DNA from: Enterovibrio sp. JCM 19048
Lineage (GTDB): Bacteria; Pseudomonadota; Gammaproteobacteria; Enterobacterales; Vibrionaceae
Direction of reading: 5' to 3'
Length of the DNA: 64,000 bases
Assembly: GCA_001310415.1 (NCBI GenBank)
Contig: BAXE01000003.1
Coordinates: forward strand, 186,001-250,000
Part shown: piece after piece, positions 29,720-41,454 of the stretch
How positions within the stretch are numbered: the stretch's first letter is position 1
Layout: every line of letters begins with the position of its first letter
Translations under genes and position numbers: made by a program
Notes under the pieces: generated by a model
What the model saw: only the letters and a program-made list of their open reading frames with translations
What the model was told of the DNA's origin: nothing
The model's database searches: none

Positions 29720-32461
29720 ATGTTCGCCCGCTACGTGGCCATCGCTGTAATCTTGTTTCTCTCAGGTTGTGCAAACAATGTATCACCGCCTCTATTAACT
29801 GATCCCAACTGGAGCAGCGAAACGCTGGCCAATGGCTTTCGATACCATCTTTACCCCATAGAAGGGCAAGAGATTGAGATGCGGCTAATTGTTAATGTCG
29901 GCAGTTTGAGTGAACGGGAACAAGAAAGAGGTTACGCACATTTTATCGAGCATATGGCGTTCAACGGTTCGCGTCGTTTTCCCCACAACACGGTATTCGA
30001 AGAATTTGCGCAGGTCGGAGTGGAATTTGGACCGGATATAAATGCCATCACCGATTATGGCCGAACCATCTACCAGTTATCACTGCCGGACAACCAGTCG
30101 CTGCCCAAAGCGTTGGATTGGTTTCGGGATATTGGTGATGGACTCACCTTGGATGAAAGCGAAGTTAAAAGTGAAATCGGCGTGATTTTCGGTGAATGGC
30201 GCCAGGATGACAGACAAGATGCTTCCTGGCCGATGAAGCTTTACGAATCCACTTTGGCAGGTTCGCTTTATGCCAACCGCGATCCCATTGGAACGGAACT
30301 AACCCTGACCAATGCCACACCTGAAAGCCTCCGGCGTTTTTATCGTCATTGGTATCAGGCCAATCAGATGCAACTGGTGGTGACTGGCGGCTTTGATGTC
30401 AATGAAACCGCCCAATGGATAGAAGATGAATTCGCTTCATTGCCGTCCAATAACCCTCAACCGGCGAAGCATGAATTGCCACCGCTAAGCAGCAATGGCA
30501 AATACCCCACATCTTTGTTTGCGTCGAAAGGAGAGTCCCCGGCGATTGTTATCAGTATCCAAGGGGGGAGGACAATTATCCGAATACCCTGGCCGCCCAA
30601 CGTGCATTGTGGCAAAGATGGATGCTGCTCGACGCTATCCAACTGAGGCTTGAAGAGCAATTCGATCGCCAAGGTATTTCCCATAATGGTCTGTTCATTG
30701 ATTTTACCTTCTCGCCGGGTAAATCGGTGTATGAGCTGGTGGTGGACTTAAATGCAGCAGATCGTGAAGCCATGGTTGATGCATTGGCGCACAACCTTGC
30801 TGCATTGCGGGATAGCGGCATTACCAACGCAGAATATCAAGCGCTTGTCGAGCAGTACGCAGCGAACGTGCAGTTTGATGATATCCAGTTCCGCTGGATG
30901 TGGCTGAAAAGCGGTCAGCGATCTGTATTTCAACCGTTTGCCACAGAGCCAGACCCAACTTGAAAGCAACTTCCGCCGCTTTTTGTCACTACTGAGTTTG
31001 GATGATATCAACCGTGAGTTGACTGCATTGTTGGATGTGGACAATCAGGCAATATCGCTGGTCTATGCCGCAGGTGAAGAAAGCACTGATGCAGCTACAT
31101 TGCAGCAATCCTATCTTGAGCAGGTGGCGAAGCCCGGCGAGGCGGTGAATGTGACCTATGCTGACGTAGAGATTCCTGCACCGACAGTATCGCCTTCCGT
31201 CGCCGGAAAAATAACGGAACCAGCGCCCAGGCTCTTTGTATGGACGTTAGAAAATGGCCTCCCTGTACACTACTATCGCCTTGATGACAGCCAGTCCGAA
31301 ACACAAATGGTATTGCAGGCCAAAGGAGGTATTGCCTCGTTGTCCACCAAAGAGCGGGCAGCGCTTGAGTTGATGTTTGAAACTTACCGCAGCGGAAGTG
31401 TAGGAGACATCGGGGCGCCGGATTTCTCCCATTATATTGAATCTCTCGGCAGCAATATTGAACCTCAGGTTTACGGCAACAGCCACAACTACGCCTTATC
31501 GTCCCCCACGCCTGCGCTTTACGAGTCGCTCAATGCCCTGCGGTATCTACTTGAGGAAATTTCACCGAGTGAAGAGGCCTTCGAGCGTGAAAGAGAACGC
31601 GTGTTGGCGCGAATATCAGAAGCACAAACGTCGCCTTACGATATGTTTACCCAGGCCACACTGACGTTGATTTATCCTAAACCTTCGTATGAATCACCAC
31701 TCGCTGTCAGCGACTATCAGGCAGTGGAATATGCGGATGTAGTGGCACTGTATCAAAAGCTGTTTGGCGATCTGGGGCACTATTCCATATATGTTGCGTC
31801 AGACTTACCGCCTGACCATGTTCAGGCGCTCACAGCCTCTTTGCTGGGAGGCATCCAAACGCAAAGAAAAGAAACGATTCCGAAGGGCATACTCTACAAC
31901 GCCAAAGGCGGGAAGATAGCGCGTAACTTGTCACCGGAGATCGTACATATATTGAGCGCATCTATATCTCTGATTCATCACCACGCACTGTCGAGTCTGT
32001 GTTTGCAGAAGATATGCTGAATCGTATCCTGCAGACCCGTTACAATCGCCTGATCAGGGAAAAGTATTCCCTCAGCTACGATCCTATGTTTCTTCCTGGA
32101 CCTGGGATGGAGAAACAGTCGCCACCACCACCATGACAGCGCTGATCTCTCCGGAGCGTGAGGCAGAGTTAAACAGCTTTGGCCGGAAGTCGAACTTGAA
32201 CTGGTGAAACCAGTGACAAGAGAAGAGAGGAATATTGCAGCAAGACAGTTGTTGAGAGACTTGTTTGATTCCCAGAGTGACCCTCAGTTTATGGTTGGTT
32301 CAATGGCAAGGTATGACTTGTGGGGCTATGACGTGTCGGGGTATATCTACCCGGAAAAGGTTATTGAACGGGTGGATGAAAATATACTGTCGTCGATGAC
32401 AGAAACCTTGTTCGAAAACGGTGCTTTTTTTGAGAGCATTCTTCGACCCGCTGACAAATAA
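29720..32461 (+). CDS. M16 family zinc peptidase lipoprotein (five frameshifts)
   Basis: About 914 residues if frames are joined: lipoprotein signal (FLSGC), catalytic M16 domain with the inverted zinc motif HFIEH and downstream glutamate (ESEVKSEIGVIFGEW), further M16 domains, ending at 32461. Such insulinase/PqqL-like proteins degrade peptides in the periplasm. Breaks near 30560 (G run), 30908 (one extra A), 31940, 32090 and 32172. This is the densest break cluster in the window, so true decay of this gene cannot be excluded. GGAG precedes the ATG. Confidence 0.75.
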
Positions 32462-32463
32462 AA

Positions 32464-32491
32464 AACGCGCCCTTTTTTGAAGTGGCGCGTT
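32464..32491. terminator. Hairpin between the M16 gene and the small convergent gene
   Basis: 8-bp perfect stem AACGCGCC / GGCGCGTT with a 12-base, T-rich loop. A runs flank the left side, which suits termination of the minus-strand gene. Confidence 0.6.
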
Positions 32492-32509
32492 ATACCGTTC
32501 GCAAAGTCC

Positions 32510-32698
32510 TTAGTGGGTGGACTTACCGCCGAAGTATTTTTCCAGAATTTCAGGCGTCAACTCGCCTTTTTCTTCCAGTGCTTTCAGCTCAGCCGCAATG
32601 CGCTTTTGCTCTTCCAACGACGGCAACGGAATATCCGGTTCGCGTTCTGGGGCATCTTTAATCAGGTTTTCTAAATCGATCATTCGCTTACTACTCAT
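32510..32698 (-). CDS. Small conserved-looking hypothetical protein (62 aa)
   Basis: A 62-residue charged, helix-rich protein (IDLENLIKDAPEREPDIPL, then EEQKRIAAELKALEEKGEL) ending in a Gly-Lys tail. Codon use and composition look coding, and it ends at a hairpin. Family not recognised; no membrane segment or metal motif seen. Confidence 0.6.
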   Translation of the reverse strand: MSSKRMIDLENLIKDAPEREPDIPLPSLEEQKRIAAELKALEEKGELTPEILEKYFGGKSTH

Positions 32699-33014
32699 CG
32701 TTAGTTTGCCCGTATTTTAAGGAAAAAGTGGCAAGAGTAGCAAGTGTCGAAGCAGGTATAACCAAACAACCTGAAGAAGCGGGATTCAGCGAAATTGTCT
32801 GACGTTGTGATCGCGGCGTCATTCAACTCACCCGAAGGGAGGATATCAATTTCTTGTGTTTTCCTTCATTTTGTAACACTGTAACAAATAGCGTTCATGT
32901 TTCACGCGATGGAGAGTTTGGTTTGGCTAGCCAAAAAGCGCATTCATCTCATCGCAGAGTTAACTGGCTGGTTTCAGTCGGCAAGAACAATAAGAACAAC
33001 AAGGATAGGTAGCT
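32699..33014. other. Intergenic region with a truncated repeat copy
   Basis: 316 bp containing the shorter copy of the dispersed repeat (32757-32842) and a purine-rich leader before phzF-like gene (AAGGATAGG ribosome site). No ORF. Confidence 0.6.
32757..32842 (+). repeat. Truncated copy of the dispersed repeat element
   Basis: From TATA at 32757 to GGGAGG at 32842 this matches the left half of the element at 46903-47168 (shared blocks CAAACAACCTGAAGA, GGATTCAGCGA, TTGTGATCGCGGCGTCA, CCCGAAGGGAGG). It lacks the 54-bp inner segment of the other copy and the right half. Confidence 0.8.
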
Positions 33015-33896
33015 ATGTCAGGAATAATTGAAGTCTATGTAGTGAATGCATTCGTTGAAGATAATCGCGGTGGAAACCCTGCCGGTGTTGTCATTAACGG
33101 TACATCACTTACCGAGCCTCAAATGCAGTCAATTGCGGCAGAATTGGGCTATTCAGAAACCGCGTTCATCCTTCCATCCAAGAAAGCAGATTATAGAGTT
33201 AGATTCTTTACCCCCACCAATGAAGTCGATTTTTGCGGCCATGCGACTGTCGGTGCTTTTGCGACCCTGTATCACCTCGGAAAGATCGACGCCGGTGAAT
33301 ACACTCAACAAACCGGCGCAGGGGTTCTTAAAGTAGAAGTCAGTCCGGAAGGGCGTATCACAATGCAGCAGGTACTCCCACAGTTTGGGGACGAGTATGC
33401 TGCAGAAGACGTCGCCAAACTTCTGGGTTTGAGTGCAGAGGACATCCTTGCAACAGGGCTTCCTGTTCAGGCTGTATCAACCGGTCTAATGGACGTCATT
33501 GTTCCTGTCACAGATGAGCGTCAACTTCTGGAGATGACGCCGGACTTGGAAGCGATCAAAGCGTTTAATGCGCGCACTAAAACTGGTGCATTACACGTAT
33601 TTGCGTTAACGCCGACGGAGTCTGATATTTCTGCCAAATGCCGGAATTTTGCTCCATTGCTCGGTATTGATGAGGAATCTGCCACTGGCAGTGCCGCGGG
33701 CGCGCTGGCTTCATACCTGCACATATTCCAAGGCGGGAAGTACCGTTACCTGTTCGAGCAAGGCGAGTTGTTGAATCGCCGTTCCCTGCTTTGGGCGAGT
33801 GTTGATTCTGACGGCGGGAAAATCACTGCTGTGCAGGTGGGTGGATTAAGTGACAAGCCACAACGTATCCCTTTCATGCTCGAAGCAGACGCCTGA
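33015..33896 (+). CDS. PhzF family isomerase/epimerase-like protein
   Basis: An intact 293-residue protein of the PhzF (diaminopimelate-epimerase-like) fold: N-terminal GGNPAGVV, the acid residue region GYSETAFI, FCGHATVGAFATLYHLG and C-terminal SATGSAAGALASYL. Members isomerise small metabolites; substrates are mostly unknown. Single-gene unit with its own promoter region and terminator. Confidence 0.82.
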   Translation: MSGIIEVYVVNAFVEDNRGGNPAGVVINGTSLTEPQMQSIAAELGYSETAFILPSKKADYRVRFFTPTNEVDFCGHATVGAFATLYHLGKIDAGEYTQQTGAGVLKVEVSPEGRITMQQVLPQFGDEYAAEDVAKLLGLSAEDILATGLPVQAVSTGLMDVIVPVTDERQLLEMTPDLEAIKAFNARTKTGALHVFALTPTESDISAKCRNFAPLLGIDEESATGSAAGALASYLHIFQGGKYRYLFEQGELLNRRSLLWASVDSDGGKITAVQVGGLSDKPQRIPFMLEADA

Positions 33897-33907
33897 TAAC
33901 CATCACC

Positions 33908-33938
33908 AAGAGGAAGTCAGACGACTTCCTCTTTCCTT
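33908..33938 (+). terminator. Terminator of the PhzF-like gene
   Basis: Perfect 11-bp stem AAGAGGAAGTC / GACTTCCTCTT with loop AGAC and T-rich tail. Confidence 0.88.
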
Positions 33939-34079
33939 TTGCTGCGTTTGCAATGCTTGAGCCTCTCTATCTCCACAAAAACCCGCCATTTACCTCCTGT
34001 ATTTAGTGGAAAAAGAAGGAAAATTGACGCAAGTGGTCTAATTTTTATAAAGGTGTCTAATTTATAGGAATCAGTCTGC

Positions 34080-35287
34080 GTGGCCGAGGTATTCTTCTCT
34101 TGTCAGCCGATCTTCGATAAAGAGCTCAAGCAGTGGGGCAGTGAACTCCTGTTCCGTGAAGGGCTTGAAAATAAATTCCCATCTATTGACGAGGACACAG
34201 CAACGTCGAGAATCCTCAGTGCAAATTTCCTTGCCAGTGGCGCCAAAAAAGATCAGCTGCGTTATATCGTCAGTTTTGGTGAATCGTCGCTGCTGGATGA
34301 GATCCCGCTATCCATGCCAGCTCAGCACCTGATCATTTCCATTACCGATGATTGCACGCCAACGCCAGAGATTGTCAGCAAGCTACGCGCCTATCGAACC
34401 GAAGGTTACAGAATCCTCATGGATGGCAAGGTGCTGGTTAACGACTGGCGTAACCACTTGGAGCTGGTGGACATCTTCAGTATCAGTATGGAACGCTCGA
34501 AAGCGGCAGAATGGGAAGAAACCATTGCCCAGTATTCCCAACAGGTTTTTCTGGCAAGGAAGGTGGAAAAGCAGGAAGAGTTGGTCGCTGCACAGAATGC
34601 GGGTTTTGCATTGTTTCAGGGCTACTTTTTTGAAAAGCCACAGATCAAACGCTCAGAAGACATTGCGCCTTCGGTGATGTCTCTGCTTGATGTTTGTATT
34701 GTTATCAACCGGAATCCAGATGACATAGACACCCTGACGAAGGTGATCTCGAAAGATGTCTCTTTGCTCTACAAAGTGGTGGCGAGCGCAAATATTCTGG
34801 CGAAGACAAAAACCAACAAGATTGCCAACCCTCGTCAGGCCGTCGTGTATTTGGGTGTGCAGGCGCTCAGGCGCTTGGTGTCCTTGCTCATTATGTCCAA
34901 TTTGAACCATCAACATGCGTCACAGCTGCAAAATACTTCCCTGACTCGCGCAACCTTCCTTTCGACGCTGCCGTTTGAAGCCAGCGATTTCAATTCTGAT
35001 GAAGCGTTTATCGTGGGCGCTTTCTCAATGTTGGATGTCATGTTGAGTAAACCCATGTCCGATATCGTTGATGTACTGGATTTATCTCAAAGTGTGAAAA
35101 ACGCGCTGGTGAATAAAGAGGGTACTTATGGTCAGCTGCTGAGTCTTTGTCAGGACATTGAGCAGGCAGGTGGAATGGGTTGCTGCATTGGTGTAACCAG
35201 TTATCTCTGAATGACAAAACAGTGACCAAAGTTTTCGACCAGGCCAGAAGTAGCATCGCCGACATCACGTCAAGTATGCAGGTATAA
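34080..35287 (+). CDS. EAL/HDOD two-domain signalling protein (frameshifted at 3' end)
   Basis: About 402 residues: a divergent EAL-like domain (SCQPIFDKELKQWGSELLFR, lacking the DDFG core, so probably catalytically inactive) followed by an HDOD domain (IVINRNPDDIDTLTKVISKD, VYLGVQALRRLVSLLIMS). Such YuxH-type proteins act in cyclic-di-GMP-linked signalling. A base lost near 35172 hides the true C-terminus; restored, it ends at 35287, 4 bp before the hybrid kinase. Start is GTG 34080 with a weak ribosome site. Confidence 0.82.
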
Positions 35288-35291
35288 CACT

Positions 35292-38200
35292 ATGTTAATG
35301 ATGCGCACCAAACTTGCTGTGATTTTGGTTGTCAGCGGCACGCTGATCCTGAGCCTTTTCGGTATCTATAACTACTACAAAACCCATGATCGCCTTTATG
35401 GCGAAATGGACTATGAAATCAATGCCATTGCGACCCGGCTTTCCCTCCGCTTGCCAAACCAGCTGTGGAATTACGATTTCGACGCCATTATCAATGATCT
35501 CCAGAGTGAATCGCTGTCGCGGTTTGTTTATCGCATTGAAGTGGTATCAAAGGATGATAATTTCCGTCATATCACGGCACCGAAAGACGGCCGTTTTGAC
35601 AATGAATTCCGTCTGCGAAGCTTTCCCCTTATCTACACAGAATTGAACGAACCGAACAAAGTGGGTGAGCTGATCATTTATGAAGACCCGCGCCCTATCG
35701 ACAATACGCTGACGTCGGAAATTGTGTCTGGCATTGTTCAGGTGTTTTTGCTCGATCTGATGATCATGTTTTTGATCTGGAAGTATGCCCGTGCCATTAA
35801 AGAGATTGAGTCGAGCAAGAACTATCTCAATACCATTATTCACAGTTACAAAGACGGGTTAGTGGTCATGGCTGATGATCACAGGGTGACCACGCTTAAT
35901 GAAGCGGCAAGAAGGATGTTCGAACTGGAGGACACGCCGCTGGAAAATGTCTCTCTTGCCCAGATAATTGCCAAAGTAGTGCCGGATTCGCGTGCGTATT
36001 TCTCACAGGCGCTTTATGGATTTAATACCAAAAACCTCAATTACGAGTTAAACGGCGAGAAAAAATAAAGTCATCGTTCAGGTTCGCTCAACACGCATTG
36101 ATGTGGGAGAGCAGCAACTGCAGGCGGCGATCATCCGGGACATTACTGAGCAGCACCTGGATAAGATCAAAGTTTCCAAAGGCGCTGAACTCTTCTCGGC
36201 CGTAAAAGCGCTTCAGGATCAGTTCCTGACCAGTGAGGATTTTCATAACAGCTTTCGTGAAGTGCTGAAAATCCTCCTGAAAATTGGTGAAAGTAACCAC
36301 GGTATTATCGTCGAGCTTGATTACGACTCTGCTAACAATTACCGCGTGTTGGCGCAGACACGACTGATCGCCAACGGTTATGTGTCGGAACAATTCGTCA
36401 ATGGTGTGGTCACCAAAGTGATAGAAACCCAACAGGGTGATCGGAGTCTGCAACTGGCGGGGCTTTCTGCCGATAAAGGGAATCTCATTATTAACTCACT
36501 CAGCATGCCGCTTTTCCTGTCCAACCAGTTGGTGGGTGTGGTCTGTCTGTTTGATGAGTCCACCAATTATGATGAAGATCTGCTGAACTGGCTTGAGCCT
36601 GTCCTTTCCAGTTTGAGTGCGATGGTCAACTTTGCGCGCCAGAAAAACCTCAACGACCAGATCACCCAAGAAATGGTGCATGCCAAGGAAGAAGCGGAGC
36701 GCGCCAACGAAGCAAAGACCAATTTCTTGGCCATGATGAGCCACGAAATCCGCACGCCCATGAATGGCATTGTGGGTATGTCCAACCTGTTGAAAGAAAC
36801 GCCGCTCAACCAGCAGCAATCCTACTTTGTTGACACCCTGGTGCACTCATCCAATGCATTGCTCAACATCATCAATGATGTGCTTGATTTGACCAAAATC
36901 GAAGCGGGCAAAATGCAGCTGATTGAACAGGAGAGTGAGCTTTCTGAATTGGTTCATGACGCGCTGGTGGTTTTCCACGCCAAAGCGGTAGAAAAAAGCC
37001 TTCGCTTGCATTGCTTGATCGAGCCAAATTTGCCGCGCTGGCTAATGCTGGATCCAGTTCGTTTCACTCAGATATTGCTCAATCTGGTGGGTAACGCGGT
37101 GAAATTTACCAAACAAGGCTCGGTGATGGTGCACTTGAGCCGGGCGCTGGATATGGAGCATCCTGTCCTTCGCCTTGAAGTGAAAGATACCGGGATAGGT
37201 ATTCCAGAAGAGAATCTTGACGCCATATTTGAAAACTTTACCCAGGTCGACAGCTCATATTCCCGCTCCTATCAGGGAACCGGTTTGGGTTTGCCGGTTT
37301 GTCTAAAACTGACGGGATTGATGGGTGGTGTCATTCGTGTGATAAGCAAAGAAGGTGTGGGGACGACCTTCTGTGTTGATCTGCCGCTTAAAGCGGTCAC
37401 GGGTAACAACGATACCCTGTACAGCGGAATGATCCTAAAGCCTGAATTGCAGCAGGTGACGGCGCTAGTGGCGACCCGCGACACCCAGCTCTATGCCGTT
37501 TTCAATGCCTACCTCAACAGTATCGGTATGCCGGTTAAGCAATACGACCCTCAGAGCCCGCGATCAGAAGCGGTCGATTCACAACACTTGCTCTTTATTG
37601 ACGACAATATGATTGGCGAGATGCGTCCTGTGCTGAATCAGGCCGCGAATGCCATTTTGATCAGCCATGATAGCGTTGTTGATGAACATGGAATGCCATG
37701 TTTGATAAACCCTATAAGCCAATTGCCCTTTTCCACGCATTATCCGTGGATGGCGCGGTTGAAGAAAAAGAGGAATACGCGCTGTCAGAGACAGTCCGCT
37801 TTGATGGATTGAATGTTTTGATAGCAGAAGATCACTTGGTGAATCAGGACTTAATGGTATTGGTATTAAACGGGCTGGGGTGTAAATCAACCATTGCTGA
37901 CAACGGCCTTGAAGCGTTGGAAAAACACCGCGCGACGCCATTTGATCTGATTTTGATGGACTGCCAGATGCCAGAAATGGACGGATTTGAAGCAACGGAA
38001 AAAATCCGCCAGTTCGACCCCAGTGTGCCAATTATTGCGGTCACCGCGAACGCGCTTTCAGGTGACTCTGAACGCTGTTTACAGTCCGGAATGAATGCGC
38101 ATTTGGCTAAACCTTTCACCAAAGAGCAATTGGTCAACCTGATGATGCTCTATGTGCCATCTACCCAGTCTGGTTTGCCCGAATTCGAAGGGGCAGACAG

Positions 38201-38603
38201 TGCAATGTTTGAAGAAGAAGTAGCAGAACCGTCCGTAGTGAATGGCGAAAACACGATGGAGCAAAGTGTCCAGTATCTGGATCTGGCGCAATTGAAAGAC
38301 CAGATTGGTGATAGCGCTGAGATGATGCAGATGATTCTGGCTAAATATTTAAAATCCCAGCAAGCAGATATTGATGCGTTTGAGGCGGCGTTGAGGGATA
38401 ACGATATTGCTGCCGTGCGAAAAATTGCCCATAGGATGAAAGGTGCAGCAGCGATGATTGGCGCAAAATCCTTCGCAGAGCTGTGCCTGAGTATAGAGAA
38501 ATATGAGGCCAGTGAAAGCACAGACTTCCAGTCAATGTTTAGCCAGTTGAACCATCATGCGGATGCCATTGTAAAAGAAGTGGAGAGCCTTACAGCGGCT
38601 TGA
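35292..38603 (+). CDS. Membrane hybrid histidine kinase with REC and HPt domains (two frameshifts)
   Basis: About 1103 residues in order: membrane helix, periplasmic sensor (about 30-150), second helix, PAS (about 175-250), GAF-like region, HisKA ([12 protein letters not shown]), HATPase ([31 protein letters not shown]), a degenerate receiver, a full receiver ([14 protein letters not shown]) and an HPt ([11 protein letters not shown]). Phosphate can thus pass His-Asp-His within one protein to an unlinked regulator. One extra A near 36063 and one lost base near 37700. It is co-transcribed with the EAL/HDOD gene, suggesting one signalling unit. Confidence 0.86.
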
Positions 38604-39042
38604 TTAAAAGACGCGCGATATGGCGTGATTTTCACGCCACTGTGCGTTTCTGTTTGTTTCCCCTGCCAATATCAACACCCTTTCATATCCCATCTGTTCA
38701 AACAAAATTTCATGCGCCCATGTTGTATTTTTACGGAAAATTTACCTGTATTTCATTGGCTTGTTTCATCCTAAAACCTTGTATGGGTTCACAGAATAAA
38801 ATTGTCATATTATCTTCGGTGAAAGCTTGAGAAATTTAAAATGTGAAATTTCAGTGAGTTAAGCGAAAAAATCGGGTGTGGATAAATGGTTTTTATCCAC
38901 AAAAACAGTTGATAAGTCGGTAGACTAGTTCGCTAATCACTGAATCTATGCGGCTTCCGGAAAAGTCAATATGCAGGTTTTGAACGGACTCAGATTAGGC
39001 TTTTTAACTCGCTCATCAAGCAGCAATATGCCGCAAAATTTT
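38604..39042. other. Long intergenic region between the hybrid kinase and nhaA 3' ends
   Basis: 439 bp, AT-rich, between convergent genes, so not a promoter region for either. It holds two inverted DnaA-box sequences (listed separately) and an imperfect inverted repeat around AGAAATTT / AAATTTCA near 38830-38852. No ORF with coding character. Confidence 0.6.
38877..38901. promoter_or_regulatory. Pair of inverted perfect DnaA-box sequences
   Basis: TGTGGATAA at 38877-38885 and TTATCCACA at 38893-38901 are both exact consensus DnaA boxes in opposite orientation, 7 bp apart. The palindrome could also form a hairpin (9-bp stem). Confidence 0.5.
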
Positions 39043-40263
39043 TTACTTTTTATCCATACGGTGTTCGAGTTTTAGGGTACGGTTCAGGGCAAAGTAACCC
39101 AACAATGCTGCCAGAATAGAACCGATGAAAATTGCAATTCGGGACAGATCAACCAAGCCGTGGTTTTCGGCCCCGGGGAAGGCGAGTGTGGTGATAAATA
39201 TCGACATGGTGAAGCCGATACCACATAGAATGGATGACGCGAACACATGGTGGAAAGTTAAACCATGAGGCATATTGGCTATTCCTGCTTTCACCGCAAG
39301 GTAGCAGGCTAATGTGATTCCCAAGGGCTTGCCGACAAGTAAGCCAACGGCAATACCTAATACCAGTGGTTCAAAAATCATACCCATACTGAAATTGGCT
39401 AACGGAACCCCAGAGTTGGCAAACGCAAAGAGGGGAAGGATGGCAAAACTGCTCCAAGGGTGAATGCCATGTTCCAAATCCCGCAATGGACTACGTACTT
39501 GTGTTCCCTGACACGAAGTGGAATAGAAAAACCGACGATGACCCCGGCGACGGTAGCGTGAACGCCTGATTTCAACACAGCGACCCAAAGAATAGCGCCC
39601 ACCAACAGGTAGGCTGTCAGACGCGAGACATTTTTCGCGTTCATGTAAAACAGCAGCGCACTGGCAAAGACGGCAATAGTTAGCGAAAACACGGAGAGGT
39701 CACTGTTAAAGAAAACAGCAATAATCACGACGGCGCCAGGTCGTCTATCACCGCCAACGCCAACAGAAATACTTTCAGGTTGGCCGGTGCCCGGCTGCCA
39801 AACAATGCCAGCACACCCAGCGTGAAAGCGATGTCGGTTGCAGAGGGGATAGCCCAGCCTGCCATGACGTCTGGGTTGTTGTGATTAAATAGCACAAACA
39901 CGATAACGGGTATGACCATCCCCCAATAGCAGCAACGACGGGGAACATGGCGCGACTAAAGCTGCGAAGCGCACCTTGAATTAGTTCTCTCTTGACTTCC
40001 AGCCCGACCAGCAGAAAAAACAGTGCCATCAGGCCATCGTTAACCCACAGCAGCAGGTTTTTTTCGATATCCAAATCGCCAATTTTAATGTGGACAGGCA
40101 TGTCCAGAAGGGAGAAATAGTACTGTGCGAGAGGAGAGTTCGCTAACACCAACGCAGCAAATGCGCTGATGATAAGGATAATACCGGGTGCGGTTTCCGG
40201 CCGTAACAGGCTGGTATTCGATTGTGTCAAAACACTTCTCCACCAGAATGTGTCAACCATCAA
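39043..40263 (-). CDS. nhaA: NhaA Na+/H+ antiporter (three frameshifts)
   Basis: About 407 residues with roughly twelve membrane segments. NhaA hallmarks are visible: GLEVKRELI, the paired aspartates in [18 protein letters not shown] and [12 protein letters not shown]. It exchanges sodium for protons across the inner membrane, which fits a marine host. Breaks near 39925, 39727 and 39500 each fit one lost base. The start at 40263 gives an N-terminus about the usual length. Confidence 0.88.
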
Positions 40264-40370
40264 CGTCAGGTCGTTTAGTTATAAGTCTAATAAGATTCAG
40301 TGGGAAAGGGCAAAATATGGCTCTCTCATTGGCGGGAAAGAGCCGAAAAATGTCGGCATTGTCTCGAATC

Positions 40371-40849
40371 CTAAGTGCGGGCGACTTTTACCGAGAGCGT
40401 CAGGTCAAATACTGCCATGGGTTCATCACCATGCAGGGAGGGGCAGGTAGCAGTGATCCGAACGGGCTGGTTAACGCGCTCGCCGGTTGCAAGGGTTTCA
40501 TCCAACATCTTGTCGATGAGTTTGCCGTCGTTACAGGTAAAAATGACATCGGCTTCGGGACGTTTTAAAAACTCTCCCGTCACTGCTTTGAAAGCCAGAG
40601 ATATTCTTTTTCCGCGGGCTTCTGCTTTGCTCATTGCCATAAAACCGCCCGCTACATCGGCACCCACTGCCAGAGTGCCAAAGTACATGCTGTTTAGGTG
40701 GTTTTTGGTGCGCCGCTTTAGGGGAATAAGTACTTTAACCTGCTCTTCATCTAACTGCAGGATGCGTGGCCGGCAATACCAAATCAGGGAACTTTAAAGA
40801 ACCCAAACAATTTGAGCATACGGTTGGCGTGGGCAAGTGACTGTTTCAT
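40371..40849 (-). CDS. DUF4442 / YiiD_C-like hot-dog thioesterase family protein (frameshifted)
   Basis: About 159 residues. The N-terminal helix (MKQSLAHANRMLKLFGFFKV) leads into a hot-dog domain with NSMYFGTLAVGADVAGG. Members resemble PaaI-type acyl-CoA thioesterases, but activity is unproven. One base is missing near 40792; restored, the frame joins start 40849 (AAGGA ribosome site) to the domain. Stand-alone gene. Confidence 0.75.
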
Positions 40850-40941
40850 GCATCATCCTTGAGGCTATGATTTGCCTCCAACGTAATCGCTCAACTGGTC
40901 GGATGTCAATGTAATGATTGTGTTAACAACTGGCTATGTGA

Positions 40942-41454
40942 TCAGACCAAGTAATTGGGCACGGCAGAATGCACGATGGTTTTACTGTCCTGAATTTCGT
41001 TGCCAGCAATCATTGCCTTTACCTGCTCAATGCTGAATTCAACCACTTCAATGACTTCATCGTCATCCATTTCAGCGTGACAAGGAGAAAGCCCCTTAGC
41101 TGCAAAGAGGTATTGCACTTCATTGCAAAATCCCGGTGCTGGCAGGCATTCACCCAACGCCAACCACTCTTTTGCCTGTAACTGGGCTTCTTCTGCCAAC
41201 TCGCGTTGGGCGCACAGGGTGATATCTTCACCACTTTCCAGGGTGCCTGCGGGGAACTCGTAAATCCATTGCTTGATGGAAGGACGGTATTGTCTGAGCA
41301 ATATCAGGGTGTTGTTTTCAGTGATTGGGATGATCAGAACCGCACCGGGGTGGGTGAGGGTAACATGCTTGGTTGTCAGTCCGTTTGGAAGGGTCAGTGT
41401 TTCTTCTTCAAGGGTGAAGCGTTTCCAAGCAAATAAAGGGGCAGCGTTTTCCAT
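40942..41454 (-). CDS. Nudix hydrolase (ADP-ribose pyrophosphatase-like)
   Basis: An intact 170-residue protein with a Nudix box: G at the start of GTLESGED, then RELAEEAQL. It resembles NudF-type ADP-ribose pyrophosphatases (RQYRPSIKQWIYEFPAGTLE). The final glycine of the box (REUxEExGU) is glutamine here, while catalytic glutamates remain. Divergent from the helicase gene. Confidence 0.8.
   Translation of the reverse strand: MENAAPLFAWKRFTLEEETLTLPNGLTTKHVTLTHPGAVLIIPITENNTLILLRQYRPSIKQWIYEFPAGTLESGEDITLCAQRELAEEAQLQAKEWLALGECLPAPGFCNEVQYLFAAKGLSPCHAEMDDDEVIEVVEFSIEQVKAMIAGNEIQDSKTIVHSAVPNYLV

Noticed and set aside
40266..40282. Sequence AGGTCGTTTAGTTATA resembling the end of the dispersed repeat
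   Set aside because: Only about 16 bp match and no inner element sequence follows; could be chance.
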